DNA of 64,000 nucleotides, from positions 186,001-250,000 of the forward strand of contig NZ_JASGIV010000001.1 of NCBI RefSeq assembly GCF_047654805.1, in the 5' to 3' direction. This DNA comes from Pelomonas sp047654805. GTDB taxonomy: Bacteria > Pseudomonadota > Gammaproteobacteria > Burkholderiales > Burkholderiaceae_C. Positions 34,157 to 43,220 of this stretch are shown here, one piece after another. Under the pieces are notes generated by a model that was given only the letters and a program-made list of their open reading frames with translations, did not search any database and was not told the origin of the DNA. The translations under genes were made by a program, and so were the position numbers. Positions within the stretch are counted from its first letter, which is position 1. Each line of letters begins with the position of its first letter.

Positions 34157-35649
34157 TCCAGCGGCCAGACCGGCCGGGGCAGGTGCTTGTAGGGCAGGCG
34201 TCCCAGGTCGGACTGCAGGCTGCCCGGCGCGTCGGCGTACACCACGGCTGCGGCCATCGCGTCGAAGCCCGAGCGGAAATGCTGGGTCGACTTCACGACG
34301 ACCAGCCGCCTGGCAACGGGGTCGATGCCCAGCTCCGTGAAGCACTCGGGCGAGAAGACCTGCTGGCGGATGCTGTTGAGCACGATGTCTATCCCCTGGG
34401 CGCGTACCGCCACCGCGGGGCCGAGGGGATCTGTGCCGCCCGGTGTCAGGCTGCGCTGGCGGGCGTCGGTACGGCAGGCCAGGACCTCGACGTCGAGGTC
34501 TACTGGGTCACCCGACATCGGACCCACCTTGCCGCCGATGCGCAGCGGCAGCCGCGCCCCGGAGCCGGCCGAGGTGGCGATCGCCACCGCCTGCGGGTCC
34601 CAGATCATCCCCAGGGCCACGTCGCGGACGCCGCGCTGCAGCAACTCGCGCAGCACGAAGGTGCTGTCACCGGCCGCGCCGCCGCCAGCGTTGTCGGATG
34701 TATCGGCCAGCACGACGGGGCGGCCGTCCGCGGACTGCATCGCCTCGATGGCCTCATCCAGCGCCGCGGGCAGCGGCAGCCGGTTGGCGCTGGCCCGCTC
34801 GCGCAGGTCGTAGAAAGCCTCGGAGAGCTCGCCAAGCAGCTGCGTGGCCGCCTTGGCAGCCGCCGGCGTGTCCTGGGCCAGTACCAGCACGGCCGCGCTG
34901 GTGTGCGGCGTGTCCGACCAGGGAAAGCCGTGCAGCGCTGACACCGAGACCACGCCCGGCACGGTCTGTTCGCAGGACTGCAAGCGTTGCACGAAGTCGC
35001 GCATCGGCGGCCGGGTCGTGCCGAAGATGCCGAGCATGGGCACGCGTCGCCACTGGGCTTTCAGGGCGGGCTCGCCGCGGACCATCGCCCTCAGCATGGC
35101 GTGAAGTTCCTCCCCGCGGGCGCCGTAGTCGATGTGCGGGTACTCCTTGCAGGCCACCAGCATCGCGCCGGACTCCACCATGGCCGGGCTGAGGTTGCAG
35201 TGCAGGTCCAGCAGGGCGCCGATGGGGATGGACGACCCGACCAGTGCCCGCATGCGTTGCAGCAGGTCACCCTCGCAGTCGGGATAGCCCTCGGCCAGCA
35301 TGGCGCCGTGCAGCTCCAGCAACACGGCGTCCACCGCGCCCAGGCTGAGTGCGGCGCGCAGGTCTGCCAGCAACTCGTCACGCAGCCGCTCATAGTCGGT
35401 GCGGGAGAGCGGGCCCGAGGGCTGGGCCTGGGCGTACAGCCCCGGCAACAGCGTGTCGCCATGGCGTGCCGCCGCGGCGATGACGCCCACCAGGTTGGGT
35501 TGCGCCGCGATCTGCTGCAGGGCGCGCGGGTCGCTGCGCCGTATCAGCACCCCCTCGTGGAAGGACTGCACGCTGGTGGGCAGCGGCGAGAAGCTGCTGG
35601 TCTCGTGCACCAGCCCGCCAAGGAAGAGCCGCATGGGCCTGTCGTTCAT
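34084..35649 (-). CDS. M81-family metallopeptidase, MlrC-like
   Basis: A 521-residue MlrC-type protein. It starts LFLGGLVHETSSFSP (the His-Glu metal motif), and the distinctive metal loop ADTSDNAGGGAAGDS lies in the middle. MlrC of Sphingomonas cleaves the linear tetrapeptide from microcystin; most homologues have unknown peptide substrates. An ATG at 35634 is a possible start. The C-terminus runs about 20 residues past the usual family end (LPRPVWPLD) into the overlap with the GNAT gene. It follows the serine hydrolase gene after 7 bases, so they are probably co-transcribed. Confidence 0.88.
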   Translation of the reverse strand: MNDRPMRLFLGGLVHETSSFSPLPTSVQSFHEGVLIRRSDPRALQQIAAQPNLVGVIAAAARHGDTLLPGLYAQAQPSGPLSRTDYERLRDELLADLRAALSLGAVDAVLLELHGAMLAEGYPDCEGDLLQRMRALVGSSIPIGALLDLHCNLSPAMVESGAMLVACKEYPHIDYGARGEELHAMLRAMVRGEPALKAQWRRVPMLGIFGTTRPPMRDFVQRLQSCEQTVPGVVSVSALHGFPWSDTPHTSAAVLVLAQDTPAAAKAATQLLGELSEAFYDLRERASANRLPLPAALDEAIEAMQSADGRPVVLADTSDNAGGGAAGDSTFVLRELLQRGVRDVALGMIWDPQAVAIATSAGSGARLPLRIGGKVGPMSGDPVDLDVEVLACRTDARQRSLTPGGTDPLGPAVAVRAQGIDIVLNSIRQQVFSPECFTELGIDPVARRLVVVKSTQHFRSGFDAMAAAVVYADAPGSLQSDLGRLPYKHLPRPVWPLDQAVKATTSGSLRGNVAQRSAPSS

Positions 35650-35656
35650 GTCGGCC

Positions 35657-37555
35657 TCAGTAGTTCTGGTTGAAGCCGATCAGGTGGTGGCTGAGCGCCA
35701 CGATCAGCAGCACCGCAAAGGCCAGCACCCAGGCGACCGCCAGCGCCTGGCTCCACCTGTCGCCGAGCTTGAGCACTTGGCGGGCATGCAGGCCTGCGGC
35801 GATCAGGCCGCCGATGGCGGATACCGCCATCGCCAGTTGCGCCATGGGCAGCAGCACCGACGCGTCGCCAAGGCTTTCCAGCAAGGCCACGACCCAGCCC
35901 CAGAGGCCCAGAGCCACCAGGGCCAGCACGCTGGCGCCCCGCACCCAGGTGACCTGGCGGGCGGGCGGCACGGCCACATGATGGCGGCGCCGCAGCACGG
36001 CGGCCACAGGCCACAGCAGCGCGGTCACCAGCAGCGTGACGACGGCCAGGCCCGTCAGGGCCAGCACGGTCGGGCTGGCCATGAAGGGGACGGGCTCGAA
36101 GATGAAGGCGAACACGAAGGGCTCCAGCCCCCAGTGCTTGACCTTGCCGTTCTCGACGACTGCCTGCAGGCGGCGCTTGCCGTGTTCTTCCTCCCAGAGA
36201 TAGGGCCTCACCTCGCGGTAGGTGCTGCGCGCGCCGGCCAGGTCGATGGACAGGCGGCCATCCTCCAGGGCCTGTACCTTCAGCGGGCTCAGCAGTTGCA
36301 GCACCGACAGCCAGGTCGAGTCCTCGCGGCGCGTGTTGCGGTAGGCGCCGGCCATCTGCTGTGCATGCAGCCTGGCCGTGGCTTCGTCGACCTCCGGCTT
36401 GGTGGCCGGGCGCTGGTCGGGCAGGTAGCGGTCGGCGAAGGCCTCGAACAGCTTGTCGCGCAGCCAGGCACCCTGGCGCTCGTGTCCCGCGGCGTTGACC
36501 GACACATAGAGGCCGATCCCCTCGTCCACGAACAGCAGCAGGTCACTGTGAAAGAGCACCGTGTCGCCGCCGTGGGCCAGCACTCGGTGGCCGTTGATGT
36601 TCTGCTCGTAGAAGCCCAGGCCGATGCCCGACAGACCCGGCAGTGGCCGCGTGAGCTGGCCGTGCATCAGCTTGACCGTCTCGGGCTTGAGGACCTGCGA
36701 GTCGCCCAGCCGGCCCTGCTGCAGGAAGGCCAGCATGAAGCGGCCCATGTCGGCACCGGTGGATGACATGCTGCCGGCGGGTGGCATGCTGATGACCTCG
36801 AAGCCCTTGGGCTTGTCGTCCTGGGTCATGTAGCCCTGCGACATCTGACTCTTGAGGGCGTCGGGCAGCGGTTGGCGGAATGTGGACTGCCTCATGCCCA
36901 GCGGCCCGAAGACCTGCTGGTCCATATAGTCGTCGAAGGGCTTGCCGCTGACGCGCTGCACGATGTAGCCCGCCAGGGCGGTTGCGTAGTTGGAGTAGCC
37001 GGGCGTGCTGCCCGGGTCGTAGACATAGGGCGGGATGTAGCCCTTGAGCACGCGGCCGAGATCAGGCCCCGGCGTGTCATAGGTCAGCAGGTCGCGCGCC
37101 GTTTCCTCGAAGCCGGTCGTGTGCGTCATCACGTGGCGCAGCGTCAGCGCCTTGCCGTTGCGCCCCGGTATGGTGAAGTCCAGGTACTGGTTGAGGTCGG
37201 CATCCAGGTCCAGCTTGCCTTGCTCGACGAGCTGCATCACGGCCGTCCACGTGAACAGCTTGGACACCGAGCCGGGCCGGAAGAGGGTCTTGTGCGGGTC
37301 TACGGGGATGTTCCTGTCCCAGTCCGCCAAGCCATAGCCCTTTTGCAGCAAGGGCTGGCCGTCCTTGACGACGACGACTACGGCGCCCGGCACGCGCGCG
37401 GCACGCAGCGCGCTGGGCATCAGGCCGTCGATGAAGGCTTCGGCATCGACGGCGGTGAGGGCCGTGGCCGGCCTGGGTTGGGCATTGGCGGTCGGGAGGG
37501 CGCCGACCATGGCGGCCAGCGCGAGGGCGCGCAGGCTTGCGAACAGCTGCTTCAT
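35657..37555 (-). CDS. Class C beta-lactamase-like serine hydrolase with C-terminal membrane domain
   Basis: A 632-residue protein: a signal peptide (to about 26), then an S12-type serine hydrolase domain with Ser96-x-x-Lys99 (GSVSKLF), Tyr187-x-Asn189 (GYSNYA) and LAHGGDT as third motif. A linker domain and four membrane helices fill the last 150 residues. Relatives include D-aminopeptidases, esterases and MlrB, the S12-type hydrolase of microcystin breakdown. Lying between mlrC-like and a TonB receptor suggests peptide hydrolysis at the periplasmic face. It is 13 bases downstream of the receptor gene. Confidence 0.87.
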   Translation of the reverse strand: MKQLFASLRALALAAMVGALPTANAQPRPATALTAVDAEAFIDGLMPSALRAARVPGAVVVVVKDGQPLLQKGYGLADWDRNIPVDPHKTLFRPGSVSKLFTWTAVMQLVEQGKLDLDADLNQYLDFTIPGRNGKALTLRHVMTHTTGFEETARDLLTYDTPGPDLGRVLKGYIPPYVYDPGSTPGYSNYATALAGYIVQRVSGKPFDDYMDQQVFGPLGMRQSTFRQPLPDALKSQMSQGYMTQDDKPKGFEVISMPPAGSMSSTGADMGRFMLAFLQQGRLGDSQVLKPETVKLMHGQLTRPLPGLSGIGLGFYEQNINGHRVLAHGGDTVLFHSDLLLFVDEGIGLYVSVNAAGHERQGAWLRDKLFEAFADRYLPDQRPATKPEVDEATARLHAQQMAGAYRNTRREDSTWLSVLQLLSPLKVQALEDGRLSIDLAGARSTYREVRPYLWEEEHGKRRLQAVVENGKVKHWGLEPFVFAFIFEPVPFMASPTVLALTGLAVVTLLVTALLWPVAAVLRRRHHVAVPPARQVTWVRGASVLALVALGLWGWVVALLESLGDASVLLPMAQLAMAVSAIGGLIAAGLHARQVLKLGDRWSQALAVAWVLAFAVLLIVALSHHLIGFNQNY

Positions 37556-37568
37556 GTGGGTTCCTGCG

Positions 37569-39815
37569 TCAGAAGTTCAGGGTCAGGTTGGCGCCCACCG
37601 TGCGCGGGGCCGCCGTGGTGACGTTCAGCGGCAGGCCGAACGCGGTCAGTGCCGTGTCGGCAGCCAGGATGGCGCGCTTGTCGGTCAGGTTGCGGATGAA
37701 GGCGGAGAGCTGCCAGCGGCCAATCTCCATACCCCATTGCGCGTCCACCAGCGTGTAGGCCGGCTGGCTGAAGTTGGGTACCGAGCTGCCCACCGTGTCG
37801 AAGCCCGCGTTGCGCTGACCCACGCGCCGCACGCCGAGGCCGGCGTAGGAGGGGTAGTGGGCCAGGTCATAGGCGTAGCGCAGACCCAGCGTGTAGGCCA
37901 GCCGGGCGGTGTTGGGCATGCGTGAGCCGGCGGGGCCGAGGGCAGGGGCGTCCTCGGTCAGCTTCGGTGCAGTCCAGGCAAAGCTGCCGTCCAGGTTCCA
38001 GTGGGCGTCAAGCTTGTAGCGCGCCGCGAACTCCAGGCCGCGCACGCGTGCCTTGCCGGCGTTGACGACGATGGTGCTGGCGCCCACCGCCTTGGGTTGC
38101 TGCAGGTCGTTCCACTCGATGTTGAACAGGGCCGCCTCAAGGCTCAGGCGCTTGTCCAGCAGATCGGCCTTGTAGCCAAGCTCGTAGCTCCACAGCGTGT
38201 CGTGGCCGAAGGTGGTCGGCGTGCCTGGAATGACCTGGCCGTTGGCGTCGATGGCCGGCGAGTTCGGGCCACCGGGCCGGTAGCCGCTGGCGGCGCGGAA
38301 GTAGACGTTGCTCTGCTTGTCGATCGCATAGCGCAGCGTGGCGAGATAGGTCTTGGCGGTGTCTTCGCTGGGCGCCGAGGAGCTCAGCTGCTCGTTGATG
38401 AAGACGGTGTAGACCTGCTCGTTCTTGGCGACGCGGGCGCCAAGGGTCAGCGACCAGGTCGTATCGACGTTCCAGGTCAGGTCGCCGTAGAACGCGCGCT
38501 CGCGGTACTCCGAGGGCTGCCCGGTGGTGGTGAGCGTCATCTCGCCGCCGCCGCCCGCCACCTGCGCCCACAGGCGCTGGCCGACGTGGCCCCGCTCCTT
38601 GGTGTGGTAGTAACCCACCAGCCACTCGAGGGTGCCTCGCGCCGAGGTCAGGCGCAGCTCCTGCGTCTGCTTGCGCAGGCCATAGGCGTTGTCCAGCGCG
38701 ACGAAGTCGAAGGCCGGGTTGTTGCCCAGCAGAGCCGTCGCATCCTGACCGGTGGCGCTGTCCAGGCGTTGCGTTGACGCGATGGCGTTGAGGCGTGCCC
38801 AGCTGAAGTCGTATTCGAAGTCGGCCGAACTCAGCCGGGTCTTGGTCTTGTAGGCCTCGCCCGTGTCGAGATGGCGAGTCATGTCGCCGTAGACGGGCTG
38901 GCCCTTGGCGGTGTCGTACTCGACGACGTTCAGGCCGTTGCGCTGGATCTCCTGCTGCGTATGGGCCAGGCGCAGCTTCATCCTGGACACGGGCTCGATC
39001 AGCACCGAGATCCGCGCGCCGCGCGTGTTGCCGTCGTTGATGTGCTCGCCCGCGGCCTTGCCGACGGACTTGATGTAGCCGCCCTCATGATCATTGAATG
39101 CCGACACGCGCAGGGCCGCCACGTCCTGGCTCAGCGGCACGTTGAGTACTGCATGTTCGGTGTGGCCCAGTGCGCCACTCCTGGCGCTGCGCAGGCCCAC
39201 GCCCAGCTTTCCGGAGAACTGCGAGCTGTCGGGCTCGTGGGTCACGTACTTCAGCAGGCCGCCCATGGCACCCGCACCGTACAGCGTGCCTTGCGGCCCG
39301 CGCAGCACCTCGATGTGGCGCAGGTCCAGCAGCGACAGGTCCAGCGCCGTGTTGGCGCCTCCGACGAAGGCGCTACTGGAGCCGAAGGCCACCTCGTCCA
39401 CGTACATGCCCACCGTCGCGATCTGCTGTTCGCCGACGCTGACGCCACGCATGGTCACCGCGCCGCGACCGGGGCCGCCGGACGTCTTCACGTCCACGCC
39501 GGGCAGGCCGCCCACGTAGTCGCTCAGCGACGCTGCGCCCGCGCGCTCCATGTTCTCGGCACCCAGTGTCTCCACGCGCAGCGGCACGTCGCGCACCGGC
39601 TCACGGCGGCGTGTGGCCGTGACGGTCACGACATCGAGCTTCTCGACGTCGGCCCTGGTGTCGGAGGCCGCGGCTGCCTGGGACTGTGCCCACAGTGGCC
39701 CCGCGCAGAGCGCGGCCAGGCCGGGCGCGATCAAGGCCGCGAGCTTGCGACGCTTGTGGCATCGGGGGCGTTCGGGCGGCGTGCCGAGAGGAGCGAAGTG
39801 GGTGGACCGGCTCAT
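37569..39815 (-). CDS. TonB-dependent outer-membrane receptor
   Basis: A 748-residue receptor: a long basic n-region and signal peptide ending near LWAQS (about 45), a TonB box-like stretch KLDVVTVTATRR, a plug domain with GGPGRGAVTMRGV, and a 22-strand-type barrel ending in an aromatic residue (LTLNF). It imports a large substrate across the outer membrane. The operon order receptor, serine hydrolase, MlrC-like suggests a peptide substrate. AGGAGATGCC precedes the ATG at 39815. A repeated 16-base motif lies 41 bases upstream. Confidence 0.9.
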   Translation of the reverse strand: MSRSTHFAPLGTPPERPRCHKRRKLAALIAPGLAALCAGPLWAQSQAAAASDTRADVEKLDVVTVTATRRREPVRDVPLRVETLGAENMERAGAASLSDYVGGLPGVDVKTSGGPGRGAVTMRGVSVGEQQIATVGMYVDEVAFGSSSAFVGGANTALDLSLLDLRHIEVLRGPQGTLYGAGAMGGLLKYVTHEPDSSQFSGKLGVGLRSARSGALGHTEHAVLNVPLSQDVAALRVSAFNDHEGGYIKSVGKAAGEHINDGNTRGARISVLIEPVSRMKLRLAHTQQEIQRNGLNVVEYDTAKGQPVYGDMTRHLDTGEAYKTKTRLSSADFEYDFSWARLNAIASTQRLDSATGQDATALLGNNPAFDFVALDNAYGLRKQTQELRLTSARGTLEWLVGYYHTKERGHVGQRLWAQVAGGGGEMTLTTTGQPSEYRERAFYGDLTWNVDTTWSLTLGARVAKNEQVYTVFINEQLSSSAPSEDTAKTYLATLRYAIDKQSNVYFRAASGYRPGGPNSPAIDANGQVIPGTPTTFGHDTLWSYELGYKADLLDKRLSLEAALFNIEWNDLQQPKAVGASTIVVNAGKARVRGLEFAARYKLDAHWNLDGSFAWTAPKLTEDAPALGPAGSRMPNTARLAYTLGLRYAYDLAHYPSYAGLGVRRVGQRNAGFDTVGSSVPNFSQPAYTLVDAQWGMEIGRWQLSAFIRNLTDKRAILAADTALTAFGLPLNVTTAAPRTVGANLTLNF

Positions 39816-39856
39816 GGCATCTCCTGGATCAGGGGTTGGTTGCTTGATGAGCAAAG

Positions 39857-39872
39857 TTTCTATTTTGGAAAA
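39857..39872. promoter_or_regulatory. Shared operator-like motif, copy 1
   Basis: TTTCTATTTTGGAAAA is found between the TonB receptor gene and the XRE regulator gene. It differs by one base from the copy at 42051-42066 in the other divergent promoter of the island. TTTC and GAAA form a 4-base inverted repeat with 7-base spacing. It is the likely site of the XRE-cupin regulator, though an AT-rich promoter element is possible. Confidence 0.6.
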
Positions 39873-39960
39873 ATATTTCCCATTGGTGTAAACCTTAGAT
39901 GAAATGAAGATATGGCTCAGGACAAGCGAGCAGGAGGCCCGAAGGCAGGCATGACCTAAG

Positions 39961-40707
39961 ATGAATCGACACCCTCTCCACAGAGACATGGCCAGCTCCA
40001 CCCCCTCTCCCGGCGACCACATCCGCAGCGTCCGCAAGCGGCTCGGCCTGACCTTGGCACAGGTGGGCGAACGCACGGGGATGGCGGTGTCCACGTTGTC
40101 CAAACTGGAAAAAGGCAACGTCTCGCTGTCCTACGACAAGCTGATGCTGCTCAGCCGTGGGCTGGGCGTGGACATGGCGGAATTGCTGCATGACGCGCAA
40201 GGCGCGCGCGCCGCGCCCAGTGGCGGAGGGCGACGCGTCGTGCACCGGGCGGGTGACGGCCAGGTCGTCGACACCCGGAGCTACAAGCAGACCTATCTCG
40301 CGGCTGAGTTGCTGAACAAGCGCTTCACGCCGCTGATCGCCGAGGTGCGGGCGCGCACGTTGGATGAGTTCAAGGCCGAGTTCGGCGACCTGATCCGCCA
40401 TCCCGGCGAGGAGTTCGCCTTCGTCATCGAGGGGGACGTGGCTTTCCACTCGGAGCTGTATGCGCCGGTCATCCTGAAGCCGGGCGACTCCATCTTCTTC
40501 GACAGCGAGATGGGCCACGCCTATCTGAAAGCGTCTGAAGGCACCTGCAGGCTGGTGGCCACCTGCGCACCGCGTAGCGGCCACGGTGACGTGATGACCC
40601 AGCACTTTGTCGAGGCCTCGCAGCGCCTGGTGGTGCCGCAGCCGGCGGCCCCGGCCAAGGCGGTGCGGGCTGGGGCCCGGCCGAAGGCAAAGCCTACGCG
40701 GCTCTAG
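39961..40707 (+). CDS. XRE-family regulator with C-terminal cupin domain
   Basis: A 248-residue protein: a Cro/CI-type helix-turn-helix at about 20-75 (SVRKRLGLTLAQVGERTGMAVSTLSKLEKG) and a cupin effector domain at about 150-225 (HPGEEFAFVIEGDVAFHSE, LKPGDSIFFDSEMGHAY). This class often controls amino-acid, peptide or polyamine catabolism next door. It probably binds the motif repeated in the two divergent gaps around it. An ATG at 39988 is an alternative start. It overlaps the convergent POT gene by 14 bases. Confidence 0.88.
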   Translation: MNRHPLHRDMASSTPSPGDHIRSVRKRLGLTLAQVGERTGMAVSTLSKLEKGNVSLSYDKLMLLSRGLGVDMAELLHDAQGARAAPSGGGRRVVHRAGDGQVVDTRSYKQTYLAAELLNKRFTPLIAEVRARTLDEFKAEFGDLIRHPGEEFAFVIEGDVAFHSELYAPVILKPGDSIFFDSEMGHAYLKASEGTCRLVATCAPRSGHGDVMTQHFVEASQRLVVPQPAAPAKAVRAGARPKAKPTRL

Positions 40708-42019
40708 ACGCTTCCACGCGCTGCAGCAGGGGGCGCAGGGCAAACAGTGCTGCTGCTGCTGCGCCGGTGATGACGCCAAGGACGACGAAGAAGCCTGCCG
40801 CGCCCAGCGACTCCAGGTGACGGCCCACGACGCCCGACAGCAGGTTGCCGCCGAACGAGGCAAGGAACCAGGCCGCAATGATGGTGGCTCCCATCCCCTT
40901 TGGCGCCAGCCGTGCGAACAGGCCCAGGCCCACTGGGAGGATGTAGAGCTCAGCCAGCGTGTAGACCACGAAAAAGGCCACCACCCACAACATGCTCACC
41001 GGCGCATTGCCGTGCGTGGCGGCCAGCAGCGCCAGCATCAGATAGGACAGCGCCACACCGGCCGCGCCCAGCGACATCTTCGTCAGCGATGACGGCTCCC
41101 GCCCGCGCTCCGCCGCGCGGCGCCAGCCTGCGATCACGAAGGGTGTGAACAGGAAGACGAAGAGTGGATTGAGCGACTGCATCCACGTGACCGGCACTGT
41201 GGTGCCCCACAGCGCGCGGTCCACGCCGGTCTCGGCCCAGACGGCCAGCGTGTTGCCGCTTTGCTCGTAGCCGCTGCGAAAGACAACGACGGCCAGGCCC
41301 ACCAGCAGCAACGGCAGGAAGGCGCCGGTGGAGCGGCGCACCGCAGGGGCGGCGGGTGCCTCTACCGGGCGCGGCCGGTCCGGCGGCAGATGGCGTGCGC
41401 CCAGCACGTAGATGGCCAGGCCCACGCACATGCCGATGCCCGCGGCGCCGAAGCCCACATGCCAGCCGTAGACCTCGCCCAGGGTGCCGCACACCAGCGG
41501 TGCCAGCAGCGCGCCCAGGTTCACGCCGACGTAGTAGACGTTGTACGAGCCGCCGCGGCGCGGGTCCTTCTCGTCGTAGAGGTCGCCCACCTGGCTGGGC
41601 AGGTTGGGCAGGAAGAGGCCGTTGCCCAGAGCGATCAGCAGCAAGGCGGGAAAGAAGGCTGACTCGAAGGCCAGTGTGAAGTGGCCCAGCGCCATCAGCG
41701 AGCCGCCGATGAGGATGGCGCGCCGCCTCCCCAGCCAGCGGTCCGCGATGTAGCCGCCGAAGATGGGTGTCAGGTAGACGCCACCGGTGTACGCGCCGTA
41801 GATCAGCGAGGCGTCGGCCTGTGGGAGCTGCAGGTGCCGGATCATGTAGTAGATCAGCAGCGCCTTCATGCCGTAGAAGGAGAACTTCTCCCACATCTCG
41901 GTCAGGAACAGCACCACCAGGCCGCGCGGCTGGCCGAACCACTGCGCAGATGCTCGGGGTTGCAGGGAAGCGTCCACTCGATCTCCTTTGAACGGCGCCG
42001 GAGTCGCCGATTTCGCCAT
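40694..42019 (-). CDS. POT/PTR2-family proton-dependent oligopeptide transporter
   Basis: A 441-residue membrane protein with about twelve or more helices. The first segment carries FLTEMWEKFSFYGMKALLIYYM-like wording, the ExxE-K/R motif of proton-coupled peptide transporters, and FGGYIADRWLG follows in the next loop. It imports di- or tripeptides across the inner membrane. MlrD of the microcystin cluster belongs to this family. An in-frame ATG at 42046 is an alternative start. It is divergent from the FAD oxidase gene with a shared motif between. Confidence 0.9.
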   Translation of the reverse strand: MAKSATPAPFKGDRVDASLQPRASAQWFGQPRGLVVLFLTEMWEKFSFYGMKALLIYYMIRHLQLPQADASLIYGAYTGGVYLTPIFGGYIADRWLGRRRAILIGGSLMALGHFTLAFESAFFPALLLIALGNGLFLPNLPSQVGDLYDEKDPRRGGSYNVYYVGVNLGALLAPLVCGTLGEVYGWHVGFGAAGIGMCVGLAIYVLGARHLPPDRPRPVEAPAAPAVRRSTGAFLPLLLVGLAVVVFRSGYEQSGNTLAVWAETGVDRALWGTTVPVTWMQSLNPLFVFLFTPFVIAGWRRAAERGREPSSLTKMSLGAAGVALSYLMLALLAATHGNAPVSMLWVVAFFVVYTLAELYILPVGLGLFARLAPKGMGATIIAAWFLASFGGNLLSGVVGRHLESLGAAGFFVVLGVITGAAAAALFALRPLLQRVEASRAA

Positions 42020-42050
42020 TGCCCAACGTTTTTCGTGATGGTACATTTAT

Positions 42051-42066
42051 TTTCTGTTTTGGAAAA
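42051..42066. promoter_or_regulatory. Shared operator-like motif, copy 2
   Basis: TTTCTGTTTTGGAAAA matches copy 1 (39857-39872) at 15 of 16 bases. With flanks it forms a 6-base inverted repeat, ATTTTC and GAAAAT, spaced by 7. It lies between the POT transporter gene and the FAD oxidase gene, 2 bases before the possible ATG of the latter. Confidence 0.6.
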
Positions 42067-42068
42067 TT

Positions 42069-43220
42069 ATGCAAGCCATGGGCCAACAGACAATGACGAA
42101 GAACGTGGATTGCATCGTCATCGGTGCCGGGATCGCCGGCGCCTCGGTGGCCGCCTCGCTCGCGGGCGACGCGAGTGTGGCCGTGCTGGAGGCCGAGCCT
42201 CATGCGGGTTACCACTCCACCGGCCGATCCGCGGCGCTGTACTCCGCCCTCTATGGCAACGCGACCATCCGCGCGCTGACGCGGGCCAGCCGCGGCTACT
42301 TCCTGACGCCATCTCAGGGCATGGTCAAGGAGGCCCTGCTGCGCGAACGGCCCACGCTTTTCCTCGTCGGTGCCGGGCAGTTGGATCTCGTCGCGGGCTT
42401 TACGGCAGACGCCGATGTGCGCGAGCGGACGATCACCCTGTGTGTGGACGACGTGCTCGCGCGCGTGCCTTTGCTGCAGCGTGACCGGGTGGCTGGCGCG
42501 CTGCTCGACGTGACTTCAGCGGACATCGACGTGCACCTGCTGCACCAGGGCTTCCTGCGCGCGGCGCGCGCCGCTGGCGCCGAGCTGCATCTGGGGGCCG
42601 GCCTGCAGTCGCTGGAGCGCGAGGGTTCGAACTGGCTCGCCAACACGGGCGCTGGCAGCTTTCGTGCCGGTGTCGTCATCAATGCCGCGGGCGCGTGGGC
42701 CGACGGTGTGGCCGCGCTGGCCGGCGTCGCGCCGGTGCCGCTGCAGCCGCTACGCCGCACAGCCGTTCTCATTGACCTGCCGGATGGCGTGGATGCCTCG
42801 GCGTGGCCGGCGGTGGTGGCCATCGACGAGAGCCAGTATTTCAAGCCCGATGCGGGACTGCTGCTGATCTCGGCCGCCGACGAGACGCCCAGCCCTCCCT
42901 GCGATGCGCAACCCGAGGAACTGGACGTGGCCATCGCTGTGGACCGCTTCGAGACCTTGACGGGCCGGCCGGTGCGCCGTGTGCGCCACAGCTGGGCGGG
43001 GCTGCGCGTGTTCAGCCCAGATCGCTCGCCCGTGGTGGGCTTCGACGCAGTGGCGCCGGGCTTCTTCTGGTGCGCGGGGCAGGGCGGTTATGGCATACAG
43101 ACCTCGCCGGCGCTGGGACGTGCCGCGGCCGCCCTTGCGCTGCGCCGGGAACTGCCTCAGGACCTCGCCGACCTGGGCATCACGTCCGGGCAGCTTTCAC
43201 CCCGGCGCTTCAGGCCCTGA
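42069..43220 (+). CDS. FAD-dependent amino-acid oxidase/dehydrogenase (DadA-like)
   Basis: A 383-residue DAO-fold flavoprotein. The FAD-binding VIGAGIAGASVAASL lies near the N-terminus, followed by STGRSAALYSALYGN, and the C-terminal RHSWAGLRVFSPDRSPVVGFD and GQGGYGIQTSPALG complete the fold. It probably oxidises a D-amino acid, glycine or N-methyl amino acid. With peptide uptake and hydrolysis genes around it, it could use residues released from the imported peptide. ATGs at 42078 and 42093 are alternative starts. Its last 24 bases overlap the convergent Crp/Fnr gene. Confidence 0.85.
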   Translation: MQAMGQQTMTKNVDCIVIGAGIAGASVAASLAGDASVAVLEAEPHAGYHSTGRSAALYSALYGNATIRALTRASRGYFLTPSQGMVKEALLRERPTLFLVGAGQLDLVAGFTADADVRERTITLCVDDVLARVPLLQRDRVAGALLDVTSADIDVHLLHQGFLRAARAAGAELHLGAGLQSLEREGSNWLANTGAGSFRAGVVINAAGAWADGVAALAGVAPVPLQPLRRTAVLIDLPDGVDASAWPAVVAIDESQYFKPDAGLLLISAADETPSPPCDAQPEELDVAIAVDRFETLTGRPVRRVRHSWAGLRVFSPDRSPVVGFDAVAPGFFWCAGQGGYGIQTSPALGRAAAALALRRELPQDLADLGITSGQLSPRRFRP

